Below, in pieces: positions 49,780 through 59,846 of a stretch of 64,000 nucleotides of DNA. Both the position numbers and the translations under genes were made by a program. How positions within the stretch are numbered: position 1 is the stretch's first letter; each line of letters begins with the position of its first letter. Below the pieces are notes generated by a model. The model was not told the origin of the DNA. It ran no database searches and was given only the letters and a program-made list of their open reading frames with translations. The stretch comes from Geomonas agri (GTDB lineage: Bacteria > Desulfobacterota > Desulfuromonadia > Geobacterales > Geobacteraceae): contig NZ_JAINZO010000001.1 in NCBI RefSeq assembly GCF_020179605.1, forward strand, positions 2,020,799 through 2,084,798, in the 5' to 3' direction.

Positions 49780-50331
49780 ATGTACGAGCAATTTAAGGCC
49801 AGGGCAGTCGGGGTCGGGGCGGAAGTGCACCGGGTCGGCACCTGTAGCGACGCGGTCGAATTCGTCCTCTCATTTTTAAAACAGGAAGGAGTTACCGACA
49901 CTGCGGGGAGCTATGCCGTTTGGGCCAAGGGCCCTTTTCTGGAGGCGGCAGGCCAGGAGTCGCTGGCAGGAATTCCCGGGCTGGGCTTCGAGGTGACCAG
50001 AGAGCGTGCGGCACAGGCAAAGGTCGGCATCAGCGACATGTCCTTTGCCGTGGCCGACACCGGTTCCCTGGTGCAGGACCAGGCTGCGCCGGACCAGCGT
50101 TTGGCTTCCGCGCTGACCGGTATCCACATCGCACTGGTCCCGTCTGCCAACATCGTCGCTGACAAGGCAGCCCTCTTCGCCCGCATCAATCCTAAAAACA
50201 GTCGTTACATAGCCTTCATCACCGGCCCCAGCCGTACCGCGGATATCGAGCGCGTTCTCACTATTGGCGTACATGGGCCGGAGCGACTAATAATTCTGTT
50301 TGTCGACGAGTTGGGAGGTGAGAAGAAATGA
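49780..50331 (+). CDS. lutC: LutC-like LUD-domain protein of L-lactate oxidation
   Basis: A 183-residue LUD-domain protein with the family's end (YIAFITGPSRTADIERVLTIGVHGPERLIILFVDE, given in key parts: ITGPSRTADIE and GVHGP). LutC/YkgG is a partner of LutA and LutB in the iron-sulfur L-lactate dehydrogenase complex. GGAGGAAG precedes the ATG. It overlaps the next gene by the four bases ATGA. Confidence 0.92.
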   Translation: MYEQFKARAVGVGAEVHRVGTCSDAVEFVLSFLKQEGVTDTAGSYAVWAKGPFLEAAGQESLAGIPGLGFEVTRERAAQAKVGISDMSFAVADTGSLVQDQAAPDQRLASALTGIHIALVPSANIVADKAALFARINPKNSRYIAFITGPSRTADIERVLTIGVHGPERLIILFVDELGGEKK

Positions 50332-52463
50332 AACAGGAATTCAAGGCATCGATAAAGCGGGCTTTGAACGACGCCAACCTCACCGGCGCGTTGGGGAAGT
50401 TTTCGGAAGCTTACAAAGTGAATCGCACTAAGGCCTACGAGGGGATCGACTTCGAGGAGTTGCGCGGCCGCATCGCCGAGGCCAAGTCGGCGGCGGCCTG
50501 CCATCTGGACGAGGTGGCGGAAACCTTCCGCAAAAACGCCGAGGCCCTCGGCGCCAAGGTCTTCCTTACCAGCGACCCTGAAGAGGTGAAACAGTACATC
50601 CTCAAGGTGGCGCGCGACAACGGCGTTAAGAATGTGGTGAAATCGAAGTCCATGGCCACGGAGGAGATCCACCTGAACAAGGCCCTCGTCGAGCAGGGCA
50701 TTTCCGTCGCCGAGACCGACCTGGGCGAGTGGATCATCCAGCTCGCCGGGCAGACCCCGTCCCACATGGTGATGCCCGCCATCCATATGACCAAGGAGGA
50801 AGTCGCCGACATCTTCAGTAAGGAAGTGAACGAGCGGCTGGACACGGACATCCCGCGCCTGGTCAAGGTGGCCAGAAATGAACTGCGCCCGAAGTTCCTG
50901 GAGGCCGACATGGGCATCTCCGGCGGCAACATCGCCGTCGCCGAGACCGGCTCTATCGTCCTGGTTACCAACGAGGGGAACGCGCGCCTTGTGACCACCC
51001 TGCCCCGCATCCACGTGGCACTGATCGGCGTCGAGAAGCTGGTCGAGAAGTTCGAGACGGTGGTGCCGATCCTTGACGCACTGCCGAGAAGCGCCACCGC
51101 ACAGCTCCTCACTAGCTATGTTTCCATCATCACGGGGCCCACTCAGAACGATGACGGCTCTACCAAGGAGCTGCACATCATCCTGATGGACAACCAGCGC
51201 ACGCAAATGGCCAAGGACCCCAAGTTCAAGCAGGCGCTGCAGTGCATCCGCTGCGGCTCTTGCCTAAACGTCTGTCCAATCTTCCGCCTGGTAGGCGGGC
51301 ACGTCTTCGGCAAGGTCTACACCGGCGGCATCGGCACCATCCTCACCGCATGGTTCGACGAGCTGAAGAAGTCCGAGGAGATCCAGGGACTGTGTATCCA
51401 GTGCGGTAACTGCACCCAGGTTTGCCCGGGCAAGCTGGACATCCCGGAGATGATCATGGAGATCAGGCGGCGGCTGGTGCTGGAAAAAGGACAGCCCCTG
51501 GTGCAGAAGGCGATCTTCAGCGTGGTCAACAACAGGAAGCTCTTCCACGGCATGCTGCGCGCCGCCTCGGTCGCCGGCAAGCCCTTCACTTCCGGCAAAT
51601 TCATCCGCCACCTGCCGCTGTTCCTGTCCGAGCTCACCGACGGGCGCAGCCTTCCGGCCATAGCGGAGAAACCGTTCCGGGACCTCTATGCGGGGATCCA
51701 GCAACCCAAGGGTAAAGAAAAGGCCGTCTTCTACGCCGGCTGCCTGATCGACTTCGCCTACCCGGAAACCGGGGTCGCACTGGTCAAGCTGCTTAACAAG
51801 GCCGGGATCGAGGTGGTGTTCCCGGAGGAGCAGACCTGCTGCGGCGCACCCGCGCTCTACAGTGGCGCCTACGAGGTCGCCGCCCAGAACGCCGCTGATA
51901 ACATCACGGCGCTCCTGGAACAGGACGCCCAATATGTCGTTTCCGCCTGCCCCACCTGTACCGTGGCGCTCGCCCATGATTTCGCCAAAACCCTCGAGGC
52001 TGTCGGGCGAACCGAGTGGCTGGACAAGGCGAAACAACTGGCCGAAAAGACCGTTGATCTCGCCACACTGGTCAAGCACCTGGTGGACGAGGGACGCCTG
52101 AGTTTCCAGGAAGGGGCTGAGCTCGGCAAGATCACCTACCACGACTCCTGTCATCTGAAGCGGACGCTGAAGGTTTCGGAACAGCCGCGCGAACTGCTGC
52201 AGCAAGCCGGCTACCAGGTCGAGGAGATGTTCGAGTGCGACATGTGCTGCGGCATGGGGGGATCCTACTCCATGAAGCTGCCGGAGATCTCGGCGCCGAT
52301 CCTGAAGAGGAAGCTGAAGAACATCAAGGAGACCGGGGCGCCACTGGTGGCGATGGACTGCCCGGGATGCGTGCTGCAGATCAGCGGCGGGTTCGATCAA
52401 GACGGAGCTGCGGTGCGGGTCAAGCACACGGCCGAACTACTTGCAGAACGGCTAAAAGATTAG
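50328..52463 (+). CDS. lutB: LutB-LutA fusion, L-lactate dehydrogenase iron-sulfur protein
   Basis: A 711-residue protein joining two usual subunits. Residues about 60-300 are a LUD domain as in LutB, with GISGGNIAVAETGSIVLVTNEGN. Two [4Fe-4S] sets follow: Cys306/309/312/316 (CIRCGSCLNVC) and Cys356/359/362/366 (CIQCGNCTQVC). The C-terminal third (about 460-711) has two CCG domains, CCGAPALYSG and CCGMGGSYSM, equal to LutA. It should oxidise L-lactate to pyruvate with LutC. In Bacillus and Shewanella these are separate proteins. Start coupled to lutC by ATGA. Confidence 0.92.
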   Translation: MKQEFKASIKRALNDANLTGALGKFSEAYKVNRTKAYEGIDFEELRGRIAEAKSAAACHLDEVAETFRKNAEALGAKVFLTSDPEEVKQYILKVARDNGVKNVVKSKSMATEEIHLNKALVEQGISVAETDLGEWIIQLAGQTPSHMVMPAIHMTKEEVADIFSKEVNERLDTDIPRLVKVARNELRPKFLEADMGISGGNIAVAETGSIVLVTNEGNARLVTTLPRIHVALIGVEKLVEKFETVVPILDALPRSATAQLLTSYVSIITGPTQNDDGSTKELHIILMDNQRTQMAKDPKFKQALQCIRCGSCLNVCPIFRLVGGHVFGKVYTGGIGTILTAWFDELKKSEEIQGLCIQCGNCTQVCPGKLDIPEMIMEIRRRLVLEKGQPLVQKAIFSVVNNRKLFHGMLRAASVAGKPFTSGKFIRHLPLFLSELTDGRSLPAIAEKPFRDLYAGIQQPKGKEKAVFYAGCLIDFAYPETGVALVKLLNKAGIEVVFPEEQTCCGAPALYSGAYEVAAQNAADNITALLEQDAQYVVSACPTCTVALAHDFAKTLEAVGRTEWLDKAKQLAEKTVDLATLVKHLVDEGRLSFQEGAELGKITYHDSCHLKRTLKVSEQPRELLQQAGYQVEEMFECDMCCGMGGSYSMKLPEISAPILKRKLKNIKETGAPLVAMDCPGCVLQISGGFDQDGAAVRVKHTAELLAERLKD

Positions 52464-52471
52464 TACTCAAG

Positions 52472-52568
52472 TCCCCTCTCCCTTTGGGAGAGGGCTAGGG
52501 TGAGGGGAGTAGCGCTAGAACCTTACCCTCACCCGCCCTTCGGGTACCCTCTCCCGGAGGGAGAGGGT
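52472..52568. repeat. Nested palindromic intergenic element, copy 3
   Basis: CCCTCTCCC-TTT-GGGAGAGGG, then AGGGTGAGGG, a spacer, CCCTCACCC-GCC and CCCTCTCCC-GGA-GGGAGAGGG. It is a shorter variant of the copies at 25750 and 30142, lacking the GGCCGNAGGCC hairpin. Confidence 0.85.
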
Positions 52569-52595
52569 AGTAGCTGTAGATCATGACTAGCCAGA

Positions 52596-52633
52596 AAAAG
52601 AAAAGCCGCTCAGAAGAGCGGCTTTTCTTTTTA
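52596..52633. terminator. Bidirectional terminator after lutB
   Basis: AAAAGCCGCTC-AGAA-GAGCGGCTTTT is a perfect hairpin with A-rich and T-rich flanks, so it can stop transcripts from the lactate plus arm and from the small membrane protein gene on the minus strand. Confidence 0.9.
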
Positions 52634-52657
52634 CAGCGGACTACTACCACACCCTTG

Positions 52658-52885
52658 TTACGCCTTCATCTTGGCAGCCTCCGTTTTGCCAACCAGCGCC
52701 TTCAACGCGCCGATAACCAGCATGGCTGCAGGAACCATCTGGCCCGCGACGATGACTGCGGCAAAGCCCATGAAAGCCCAGACAAGGATGCCAGGCTCAT
52801 CCGCCTGCGCACCGTTAGCGGCAAAAGCCGACGTTGCCGATGCGACTGTTGCGATGATCGAGGTGATAGGTGCTTTCGCTCTCAT
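52658..52885 (-). CDS. Small membrane protein under a sigma-54 promoter, unknown function
   Basis: A 75-residue protein. It starts with a signal-like segment (ITSIIATVASATSAFAANG), followed by a second hydrophobic stretch (ILVWAFMGFAAVIVAGQMVPAAMLV in part) and a short basic tail. No known motif. AAAAGGAGG precedes the ATG at 52885. A sigma-54 promoter lies about 48 bases upstream, which suggests controlled expression. Confidence 0.7.
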   Translation of the reverse strand: MRAKAPITSIIATVASATSAFAANGAQADEPGILVWAFMGFAAVIVAGQMVPAAMLVIGALKALVGKTEAAKMKA

Positions 52886-52932
52886 GACATCCTCCTTTTA
52901 GGATCGGTTGTTAGCCTGCTGGTTTCATGAAC

Positions 52933-52948
52933 AGCATCATCCGTGCCA
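52933..52948 (-). promoter_or_regulatory. Sigma-54 promoter of the small membrane protein
   Basis: On the minus strand TGGCACGGATGATGCT has the -24 TGGCAC and a -12 ATGC with the correct GG-to-GC spacing. It is of the same quality as the site at 8474. Confidence 0.7.
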
Positions 52949-53180
52949 GAGACTGAGCCAGTCCTACATTTGTGCCAAGTATTTGATATCACGTCACTTT
53001 GTAAATGATTACCAACCACGGGGCACAGCAGCAGCGGCGCGGGTAGTATGTTTTTTTCATACACCCAGCTCCGCACTCCCCCCCCACCACCCCATGGCTT
53101 TACCACAACGCATTGAAAACACATGGAATATTTCCTAACGCAGGGGTGTATAATCGCCGCATGCGGCCACTGTTCAACCT

Positions 53181-53223
53181 TAAAACGAACAGGGGGCCCC
53201 TCCTGCCGGAGGCGCCCCCTGTT
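53181..53223 (-). terminator. Terminator of yceI
   Basis: On the minus strand AACAGGGGGC-CCTCC arms pair across a four-base loop, with one mismatch, followed by CGTTTTAAGG. It lies 23 bases after the yceI stop. Confidence 0.8.
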
Positions 53224-53245
53224 CCACCACTATCGGTTCTGCTGC

Positions 53246-53854
53246 TTACTTGGCCTTGGTCATTTCCACCTCGATATTGATCTTGACCTCGTCACCGACG
53301 GCTACTCCTCCCGCTTCCATCATCTTGTTCCAGGTAAGGCCAAAATCTTTCCTGTTGATGCTGGTGCTTGCCGTGGCGCCGCGCCGCATGGTGCCCATCG
53401 GGTCCTTGATCTCAGGCGAGAGTCCTTCCACGTCAAGGACTACCGGCCTGGTCACGCCGTGCAGGGTCAGGGTGCCCATAACCTTGAAGTTCCCCCCGCT
53501 CCCCCTAGAGACACCGGTGGAGACAAAGGTCATGGTGGGGTACTTGGCGACATCCAGGAAGTCCTGACTTTTCAGGTGTGCGTCACGCTTGGCGACGCCG
53601 GTATCGATGGAAGTGGTATCGATGGTTGCCGTCACCGAAGACCTACTGAGGTCGCTGTCATCGATGTTGACCACACCGGAAACCTTGCCGAATACCCCCT
53701 TGACGTTGGAGACCATCAAATGGCGCACCTTGAAGCCTATGCTGCTGTGGTCGGAGTCTATGTGCCAGGTGGCAGCCGAGGCAAGTACCGGTGCTGCAAA
53801 AAGAAATGCTGCCGTTAACAAGCCGGTGACCCGAGTCCCTGTCAATCTAAACAT
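53246..53854 (-). CDS. YceI-family periplasmic lipid-binding-type protein
   Basis: A 202-residue exported protein. A signal peptide (LLTAAFLFAAPVLASA) precedes the YceI lipocalin-like domain: WHIDSDHSSIGFKVRHLMVSNVKGVFG (key parts), FVSTGVSRG, GTLTLHGVTRPVVLDV and INRKDFGLTW. Members bind polyisoprenoid or related lipids. The start at 53854 was chosen because GAGGAGG is well spaced there, not for the in-frame ATG two codons earlier. A promoter with an operator-like dyad lies 45-90 bases upstream. Confidence 0.92.
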   Translation of the reverse strand: MFRLTGTRVTGLLTAAFLFAAPVLASAATWHIDSDHSSIGFKVRHLMVSNVKGVFGKVSGVVNIDDSDLSRSSVTATIDTTSIDTGVAKRDAHLKSQDFLDVAKYPTMTFVSTGVSRGSGGNFKVMGTLTLHGVTRPVVLDVEGLSPEIKDPMGTMRRGATASTSINRKDFGLTWNKMMEAGGVAVGDEVKINIEVEMTKAK

Positions 53855-53897
53855 GGCCATCCTCCTCTGTGTCACTTGGTGCAACCAAACGACAAAA

Positions 53898-53945
53898 TGA
53901 TGTCATACGACATCACAATAATACCATTTTGGTCCTGTTTGTCGA
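53898..53945 (-). promoter_or_regulatory. yceI promoter with downstream dyad
   Basis: On the minus strand TCGACA (53940-53945) and TATTAT (53918-53923) are 16 bases apart. Two bases beyond the -10 is the perfect dyad TGATGTC-GTAT-GACATCA (53898-53915), placed as a repressor site. Its ATGTCGTAT core recurs at 54413. Confidence 0.65.
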
Positions 53946-54049
53946 TAATGAGAAAAAGGCTTCGCAGGTCGGAGCCCGGTGACGGTCACCGAGCGTGTCA
54001 ACGGATGGGAAAAGGTAGGGCAAGACGTGATGTATGGAGACGGCGATTT

Positions 54050-54307
54050 TCAGTCAGACAGCGGTCGAACCGGGGCAGGCGAGACCGCGGCCTTTATGCC
54101 GAATAGGCCAAGTGCAGCAGCGGCACCCCTACGTTCCTCACCGAAGTACGGCGAGCAACGCTGACTACGCACCGGATCGATGCCGACGCGAACCCACCCG
54201 GACCTCCGCTTGAAACTGGAGATGGCGCCAGACTGGATCAATTGATCCAGCATGTAGTCTTTGACGTAGTCGAACTTGTTGTCGTCGTAGCTCACCTGAA
54301 TCAGCAT
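54050..54307 (-). CDS. Small conserved protein, unknown function
   Basis: An 85-residue soluble protein starting MLIQVSYDDNKFDYVKDYML. It has the pattern LIQSGAISSFKRRSGWVRVGIDPVR and a GEERR motif that I associate with small proteins of Geobacter genomes; no function is known to me. The ATG at 54307 is preceded by GGAGG; the frame extends 87 bases further without support. A dyad like that of yceI is 106 bases upstream. Confidence 0.7.
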   Translation of the reverse strand: MLIQVSYDDNKFDYVKDYMLDQLIQSGAISSFKRRSGWVRVGIDPVRSQRCSPYFGEERRGAAAALGLFGIKAAVSPAPVRPLSD

Positions 54308-54412
54308 TACGTCCTCCACACCTTGAGATGGATGCCGCCATCTGTTTCGGAAACGACACGGTACCTGCCTCGTATCGGCACCAGAGCTTAGCACAGGCTA
54401 TTGAAAATGTCC

Positions 54413-54428
54413 AAATGATACGACATTT
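54413..54428 (-). promoter_or_regulatory. Dyad sharing the yceI operator core
   Basis: AAATGATACGACATTT has AAATG/CATTT arms and, on the minus strand, the nonamer ATGTCGTAT also found in the yceI dyad. It lies upstream of the 85-residue protein gene. Confidence 0.45.
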
Positions 54429-54479
54429 CTTATGCCAGCTTTGCCAAGCCTGGCGGGACATGCGCCGTCCCTGAAACAG

Positions 54480-54511
54480 TAACAGGGGAAAACCATTGGC
54501 TTTCCCCTGTA
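54480..54511 (-). terminator. Hairpin after speA
   Basis: ACAGGGGAAA and TTTCCCCTGT form a perfect 10-bp stem with a nine-base loop, 43 bases after the speA stop. The tail on the minus strand has only a few T. Confidence 0.65.
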
Positions 54512-54552
54512 CATTATCGACAACGAGACGTCTGACTTTAATAAAAGCTGAA

Positions 54553-56460
<1,908 letters not shown>

Positions 56461-56502
56461 GTTCAGTTCACCATGTTCAGCAAAGTGGAATGTTGACAGT
56501 CA

Positions 56503-57657
56503 TCACGACAGCCGGTTCTTGAAATCTTCATAGCCGAAGCTGCGCACAACGCACAGTTCCCCGGTTTGCGGCTCATAGGTACAAATATGCGGCAGTTGGA
56601 TGCCGTTGAACGTGGTCGTCTTGACCATGGTGTAGTGCGACATGTCCAGGAAGGCAAGCTTCTCCCCCGGCACCAGTTCATGGTCGAAGGACCAATCGCC
56701 GATCACGTCGCCGGCCAGGCACGAAGGTCCGCCGAGGCGGTAGTCGTGCCCCTTCTCTCCCGGCAGGTAGCCGTTCTGGATCTCTGGACGGTAGGGCATC
56801 TCCAGGATGTCAGGCATATGGCAGGTGGCCGAGACGTCCAGGATTGCGATATCCGCCTCGTTGTGCACTACGTCCAGCACTTCGGAGACCAGTATGCCGG
56901 TGCCGATGGCGATGGCCTCGCCCGGCTCGAGGTAGACCTCGAGGTCGTACTTCTCGCGGTAGTAGCGCACCAGTTCCACCAGGGCGTCGATGTCGTACCC
57001 CTCGCGGGTGATGTGGTGCCCCCCACCCAGGTTCAGCCACTTCATCTGCGGCAGGAACTCGCCGAACTTCTCCTCGAAGACCTTGGAGGTGCGCTCCAGG
57101 GGCTCGAAGAGCTGCTCGCACAGGGTGTGAAAATGGAGCCCTTCCACGCCGGCGAGAGATTTACCCTCGAACTCGGAGTGCAGGATGCCCAGGCGCGACT
57201 TGGGCGCCGCCGGGTCGTAGATCGGCGTGTGTCCCTCGGAGTGCCCGGGGTTGACTCGCAGGCCAATTGAGACGCGGCCGGCTTCCTTTTCCCACATGGG
57301 GCGAAAGCGCTCCAGCTGGTTGAACGAGTTGAACACCAAGTGGTTCGAGGTGGTGAGCAGCTCCGCCACGTCGCTTTCTTTGAATGCGGCTGAGAAGCTG
57401 TGCACCTCTTTGCCAAATTCCTCGCGACCAAGACGCGCCTCCCACGGCGAGCTGGCGCAGATCCCGTGCAGCGTCTGCGCGATGATCGGGAAGACGCTCC
57501 ACATGGAAAACGCCTTCAGAGCCAGGAGGATCTTGGCGCCGCTGCGCTGTTGCACCTCGTCGAGTATCGCCAAATTGTGGCGCAGCCGCCCCAGGTCGAC
57601 CACGAAGGCCGGCGAGGGAGCGATCCGCGTCATTTCTTCTACGTGCAGTTTGGTCAC
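56503..57657 (-). CDS. nspC: Carboxynorspermidine/carboxyspermidine decarboxylase
   Basis: A 384-residue fold III PLP decarboxylase. The PLP lysine is in ILLALKAFSMW, the pocket has LNLGGGHHITREGYD, and DVSATCHMPD and GPSCLAGD include the C-terminal active-site Cys. It decarboxylates carboxy(nor)spermidine. The GTG at 57657 directly follows the TAA of the upstream gene; the ATG 24 bases later (57633) is the alternative. It is translationally close to the synthase gene, as expected for consecutive steps. Confidence 0.94.
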   Translation of the reverse strand: MTKLHVEEMTRIAPSPAFVVDLGRLRHNLAILDEVQQRSGAKILLALKAFSMWSVFPIIAQTLHGICASSPWEARLGREEFGKEVHSFSAAFKESDVAELLTTSNHLVFNSFNQLERFRPMWEKEAGRVSIGLRVNPGHSEGHTPIYDPAAPKSRLGILHSEFEGKSLAGVEGLHFHTLCEQLFEPLERTSKVFEEKFGEFLPQMKWLNLGGGHHITREGYDIDALVELVRYYREKYDLEVYLEPGEAIAIGTGILVSEVLDVVHNEADIAILDVSATCHMPDILEMPYRPEIQNGYLPGEKGHDYRLGGPSCLAGDVIGDWSFDHELVPGEKLAFLDMSHYTMVKTTTFNGIQLPHICTYEPQTGELCVVRSFGYEDFKNRLS

Positions 57658-58854
57658 TTACAGTTCCGCCCAGTCACCACCGTCGACAACGACGGTCGGG
57701 AGGCCCATGGGGCCCAGTTTCTCGATAAACGGCTCCGGATCGAACTGCTCCATGTTGAACACGCCCTCGCTGCGCCACTTGCCGGTGAGCATCATGATGG
57801 CGCCAACCACGGCCGGAACGCCGGTGGTGTAGCTGATGGCCTGGCTCTTCACTTCGCGGTAGCACGCCTCGTGGTCGCAGATGTTGTAGATGTAGACCTG
57901 CTTGCGCTTGCCGTCCTTAATGCCGCGGGCAATGACGCCGATGCAGGTGCGCCCCTTGGTGAGCGGCCCGAGGCTGCCCGGATCCGGCAGCACCGCTTTC
58001 AGGAACTGCAGCGGCACGATCTTCTGGCCGTTGAACTCGACCTCGTCGATGCGGGTCATGCCGACGTTCTGCAGCACTTCAAGGTGCTTCAGGTAGTTGT
58101 CGGAGAAGGTCATCCAGAACTGTGCCTTCTTGATGGTCGGGATGTGCTTCACCAGCGACTCCATCTCCTCGTGGTACATGCGGTAGATGTTCATCGGGCC
58201 AATGGCATCCGGGAAGTCGAACACGCGCTTGGTGGACAGGGGCGCGGTCTCGACCCAGTCGCCGTTCTCCCAGTGACGGCAGGGAGCGGTCACCTCGCGG
58301 ATGTTGATCTCTGGGTTGAAGTTGGTGGCAAAGGGCTGACCGTGGTTGCCCGCGTTGGCGTCGATGATGTCGATCTCGTGCACTTCGTCCAGGTACTTCT
58401 TGGCGGCAAGTGCAGTGTAGACGTTGGTGACGCCCGGGTCGAAGCCGGAACCGAGCAGGGCCATCAGCCCCTTCTCTTTGAAGCGGTCCTGGTAGGCCCA
58501 CTGCCAGCTGTACTCGAATTTGGCGGTATCAAGGGGCTCGTAGTTGGCGGTATCGAGATAGTCCACGCCTGTGGCCAGGCAGGCGTCCATGATGGTCAGG
58601 TCCTGGTACGGCAGCGCCACGTTGATGACCAGCTTGGGCTGCTCGCGCTTGATCAGCTCTATCAGCTCCGGCACGTTGTCGGCATCCACCTGCGCGGTGC
58701 CGATCGGGAACTCTATCTGGTCCGCGATGGCGCGGCACTTGGATTCGGTGCGGGAAGCGAGGGTAATGGCGGTGATCACGCCGGTTGCCTGGGCACACTT
58801 ATGGGTAACAACCCCGCCTACGCCGCCTGCCCCGATAATCAATACTTTGCTCAT
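57658..58854 (-). CDS. Carboxynorspermidine/carboxyspermidine synthase (saccharopine dehydrogenase-like)
   Basis: A 398-residue reductase. The NAD(P) site is VLIIGAGGVGGVV; further family features are NVALPYQDLTIMDACL, and GSGFDPGVTNVYTA. It condenses a diamine with aspartate semialdehyde and reduces the Schiff base. With nspC beside it, the saccharopine dehydrogenase role is unlikely. The ATG at 58854 is preceded by AAGGAGAG; the longer frame overlaps the regulator gene and is not supported. Confidence 0.93.
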   Translation of the reverse strand: MSKVLIIGAGGVGGVVTHKCAQATGVITAITLASRTESKCRAIADQIEFPIGTAQVDADNVPELIELIKREQPKLVINVALPYQDLTIMDACLATGVDYLDTANYEPLDTAKFEYSWQWAYQDRFKEKGLMALLGSGFDPGVTNVYTALAAKKYLDEVHEIDIIDANAGNHGQPFATNFNPEINIREVTAPCRHWENGDWVETAPLSTKRVFDFPDAIGPMNIYRMYHEEMESLVKHIPTIKKAQFWMTFSDNYLKHLEVLQNVGMTRIDEVEFNGQKIVPLQFLKAVLPDPGSLGPLTKGRTCIGVIARGIKDGKRKQVYIYNICDHEACYREVKSQAISYTTGVPAVVGAIMMLTGKWRSEGVFNMEQFDPEPFIEKLGPMGLPTVVVDGGDWAEL

Positions 58855-58874
58855 TTGACTAGCTCTCCTTCTTA

Positions 58875-59420
58875 TCAATAGTAAAACGTTGGGGGTGTCA
58901 CAACCCAGAGCAGCTTCGCCGCGCTCTTTCCTACATTTTTGACTGTATGCTTGCGGTCCGAGGAGAAGTAGAAGCACTCCCCCTTGTCCACCGTATATAG
59001 CTTGTCGTCCAACCGTAACTGCACCTTGCCGGAAATGACGAAACCGAATTCCTCGCCCTCGTGGATGGGCTGTTCGTCCATCTCGCCGCCGGGATCGAGT
59101 GTCACCAGCACCGGGTCCATCTCACGGTTCTGCGCGCCAGGCACCAGGAGCTCCACCTTGACGGTATCGCCATCGTCGGTCGCCTGCACCCGGGCATCTT
59201 TTCCGAAGACGATGTCCTGGTCGACTTCTTCACTGAAGAACTCCTGCATGCTGATGCCGAGAACGTCGACGATGTCTTTCAGCGTCGCGATGGACGGTGA
59301 GGTCGCGTCGTTCTCCAGCTGCGAAATGAAGCCCTTGGTCAGATCAGCGCGGCTGGCCAGCTCTTCTTGAGTGAGCGAATTGGCCATCCTGAGCCTCTTC
59401 AACCTCTCACCGATTTTCAA
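58875..59420 (-). CDS. XRE-family regulator with cupin domain
   Basis: A 181-residue protein. The helix-turn-helix (about 5-60) shows LRMANSLTQEELASRADLTKGFISQLEND; a cupin_2 domain (about 105-180) has HEGEEFGFVISG and KGECFYFSSDRKHTV. PuuR and related polyamine or amino-acid sensors share this layout. It starts the polyamine operon, 20 bases before the synthase gene, so autoregulation by a polyamine is a reasonable inference. ATG at 59420. Confidence 0.92.
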   Translation of the reverse strand: MKIGERLKRLRMANSLTQEELASRADLTKGFISQLENDATSPSIATLKDIVDVLGISMQEFFSEEVDQDIVFGKDARVQATDDGDTVKVELLVPGAQNREMDPVLVTLDPGGEMDEQPIHEGEEFGFVISGKVQLRLDDKLYTVDKGECFYFSSDRKHTVKNVGKSAAKLLWVVTPPTFYY

Positions 59421-59431
59421 GTGCCCTCCCC

Positions 59432-59508
59432 GGTTTAGTAACAGTAAACCTTTTGTATTTTGGCAATGTATTGCGTTGCCCGAAGTTTGTCAACAAAAAG
59501 TTTAGTAA
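59432..59508 (-). promoter_or_regulatory. Polyamine operon promoter with repeated TTACTAAAC boxes
   Basis: On the minus strand TTGACA (59487-59492 region) and TACATT are 17 bases apart. GTTTAGTAA (plus strand) occurs at 59433-59441 and 59500-59508, on both sides of this promoter. The first lies in the dyad GGTTTA-N7-TAAACC (59432-59450). These are candidate sites for the XRE-cupin regulator. Confidence 0.65.
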
Positions 59509-59597
59509 TGGTATACTTCCTGTTTAACATTTAACACTCATTAATATTACTACTGTTATAAGTTGCTGATGTCCTGACAGTTTACACTACAGACGCG

Positions 59598-59776
59598 ACG
59601 TAGATGCCGTATACGGATAATCTGCCAGTTCCCCGACCGACGGCCGTCAGCCCTGCGGCGGAGGTTGCAGCGCCGCCTCTCACCCGGCCTTGGTCCCAAG
59701 GGACCGTGTCCCCTACTGAAGTTCGCTTAACGTATACCGATTCACGCTAACTAGCTGTTGAGCCGTGACTTTTTTT
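59598..59776 (+). ncRNA. Candidate structured RNA, possibly 6S-like
   Basis: About 180 bases without a coding frame fold into nested helices: GTATACG/CGTATAC, CAGT/ACTG, GGCCG/CGGCC and GCGGCG/CGCCGC, with the small palindrome GGTCCC-AA-GGGACC on the 3' side. An intrinsic terminator ends it 70 bases before folD. GCCAGTTCCCC and the 3'-side CCTTGG-TC-CCAAGG are reminiscent of E. coli 6S RNA, as is the folate-gene neighbour (ssrS lies by ygfA in E. coli). The 5' end is a guess and the pairing between helices is incomplete. Confidence 0.45.
59742..59776 (+). terminator. Intrinsic terminator upstream of folD
   Basis: TCACG-CT-AAC pairs with GTT-AG-CGTGA (two single-base bulges) around TAGCT, followed by seven T. 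It faces the plus strand although no plus-strand protein gene precedes it, which is the main sign of an RNA gene. Confidence 0.75.
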
Positions 59777-59846
59777 GTGCTACTACTCTTAGATCGGCCC
59801 CTTCCCCCCTCTTGGCCGAGGCAAAATTCCAGACAGAGGAAACAGC

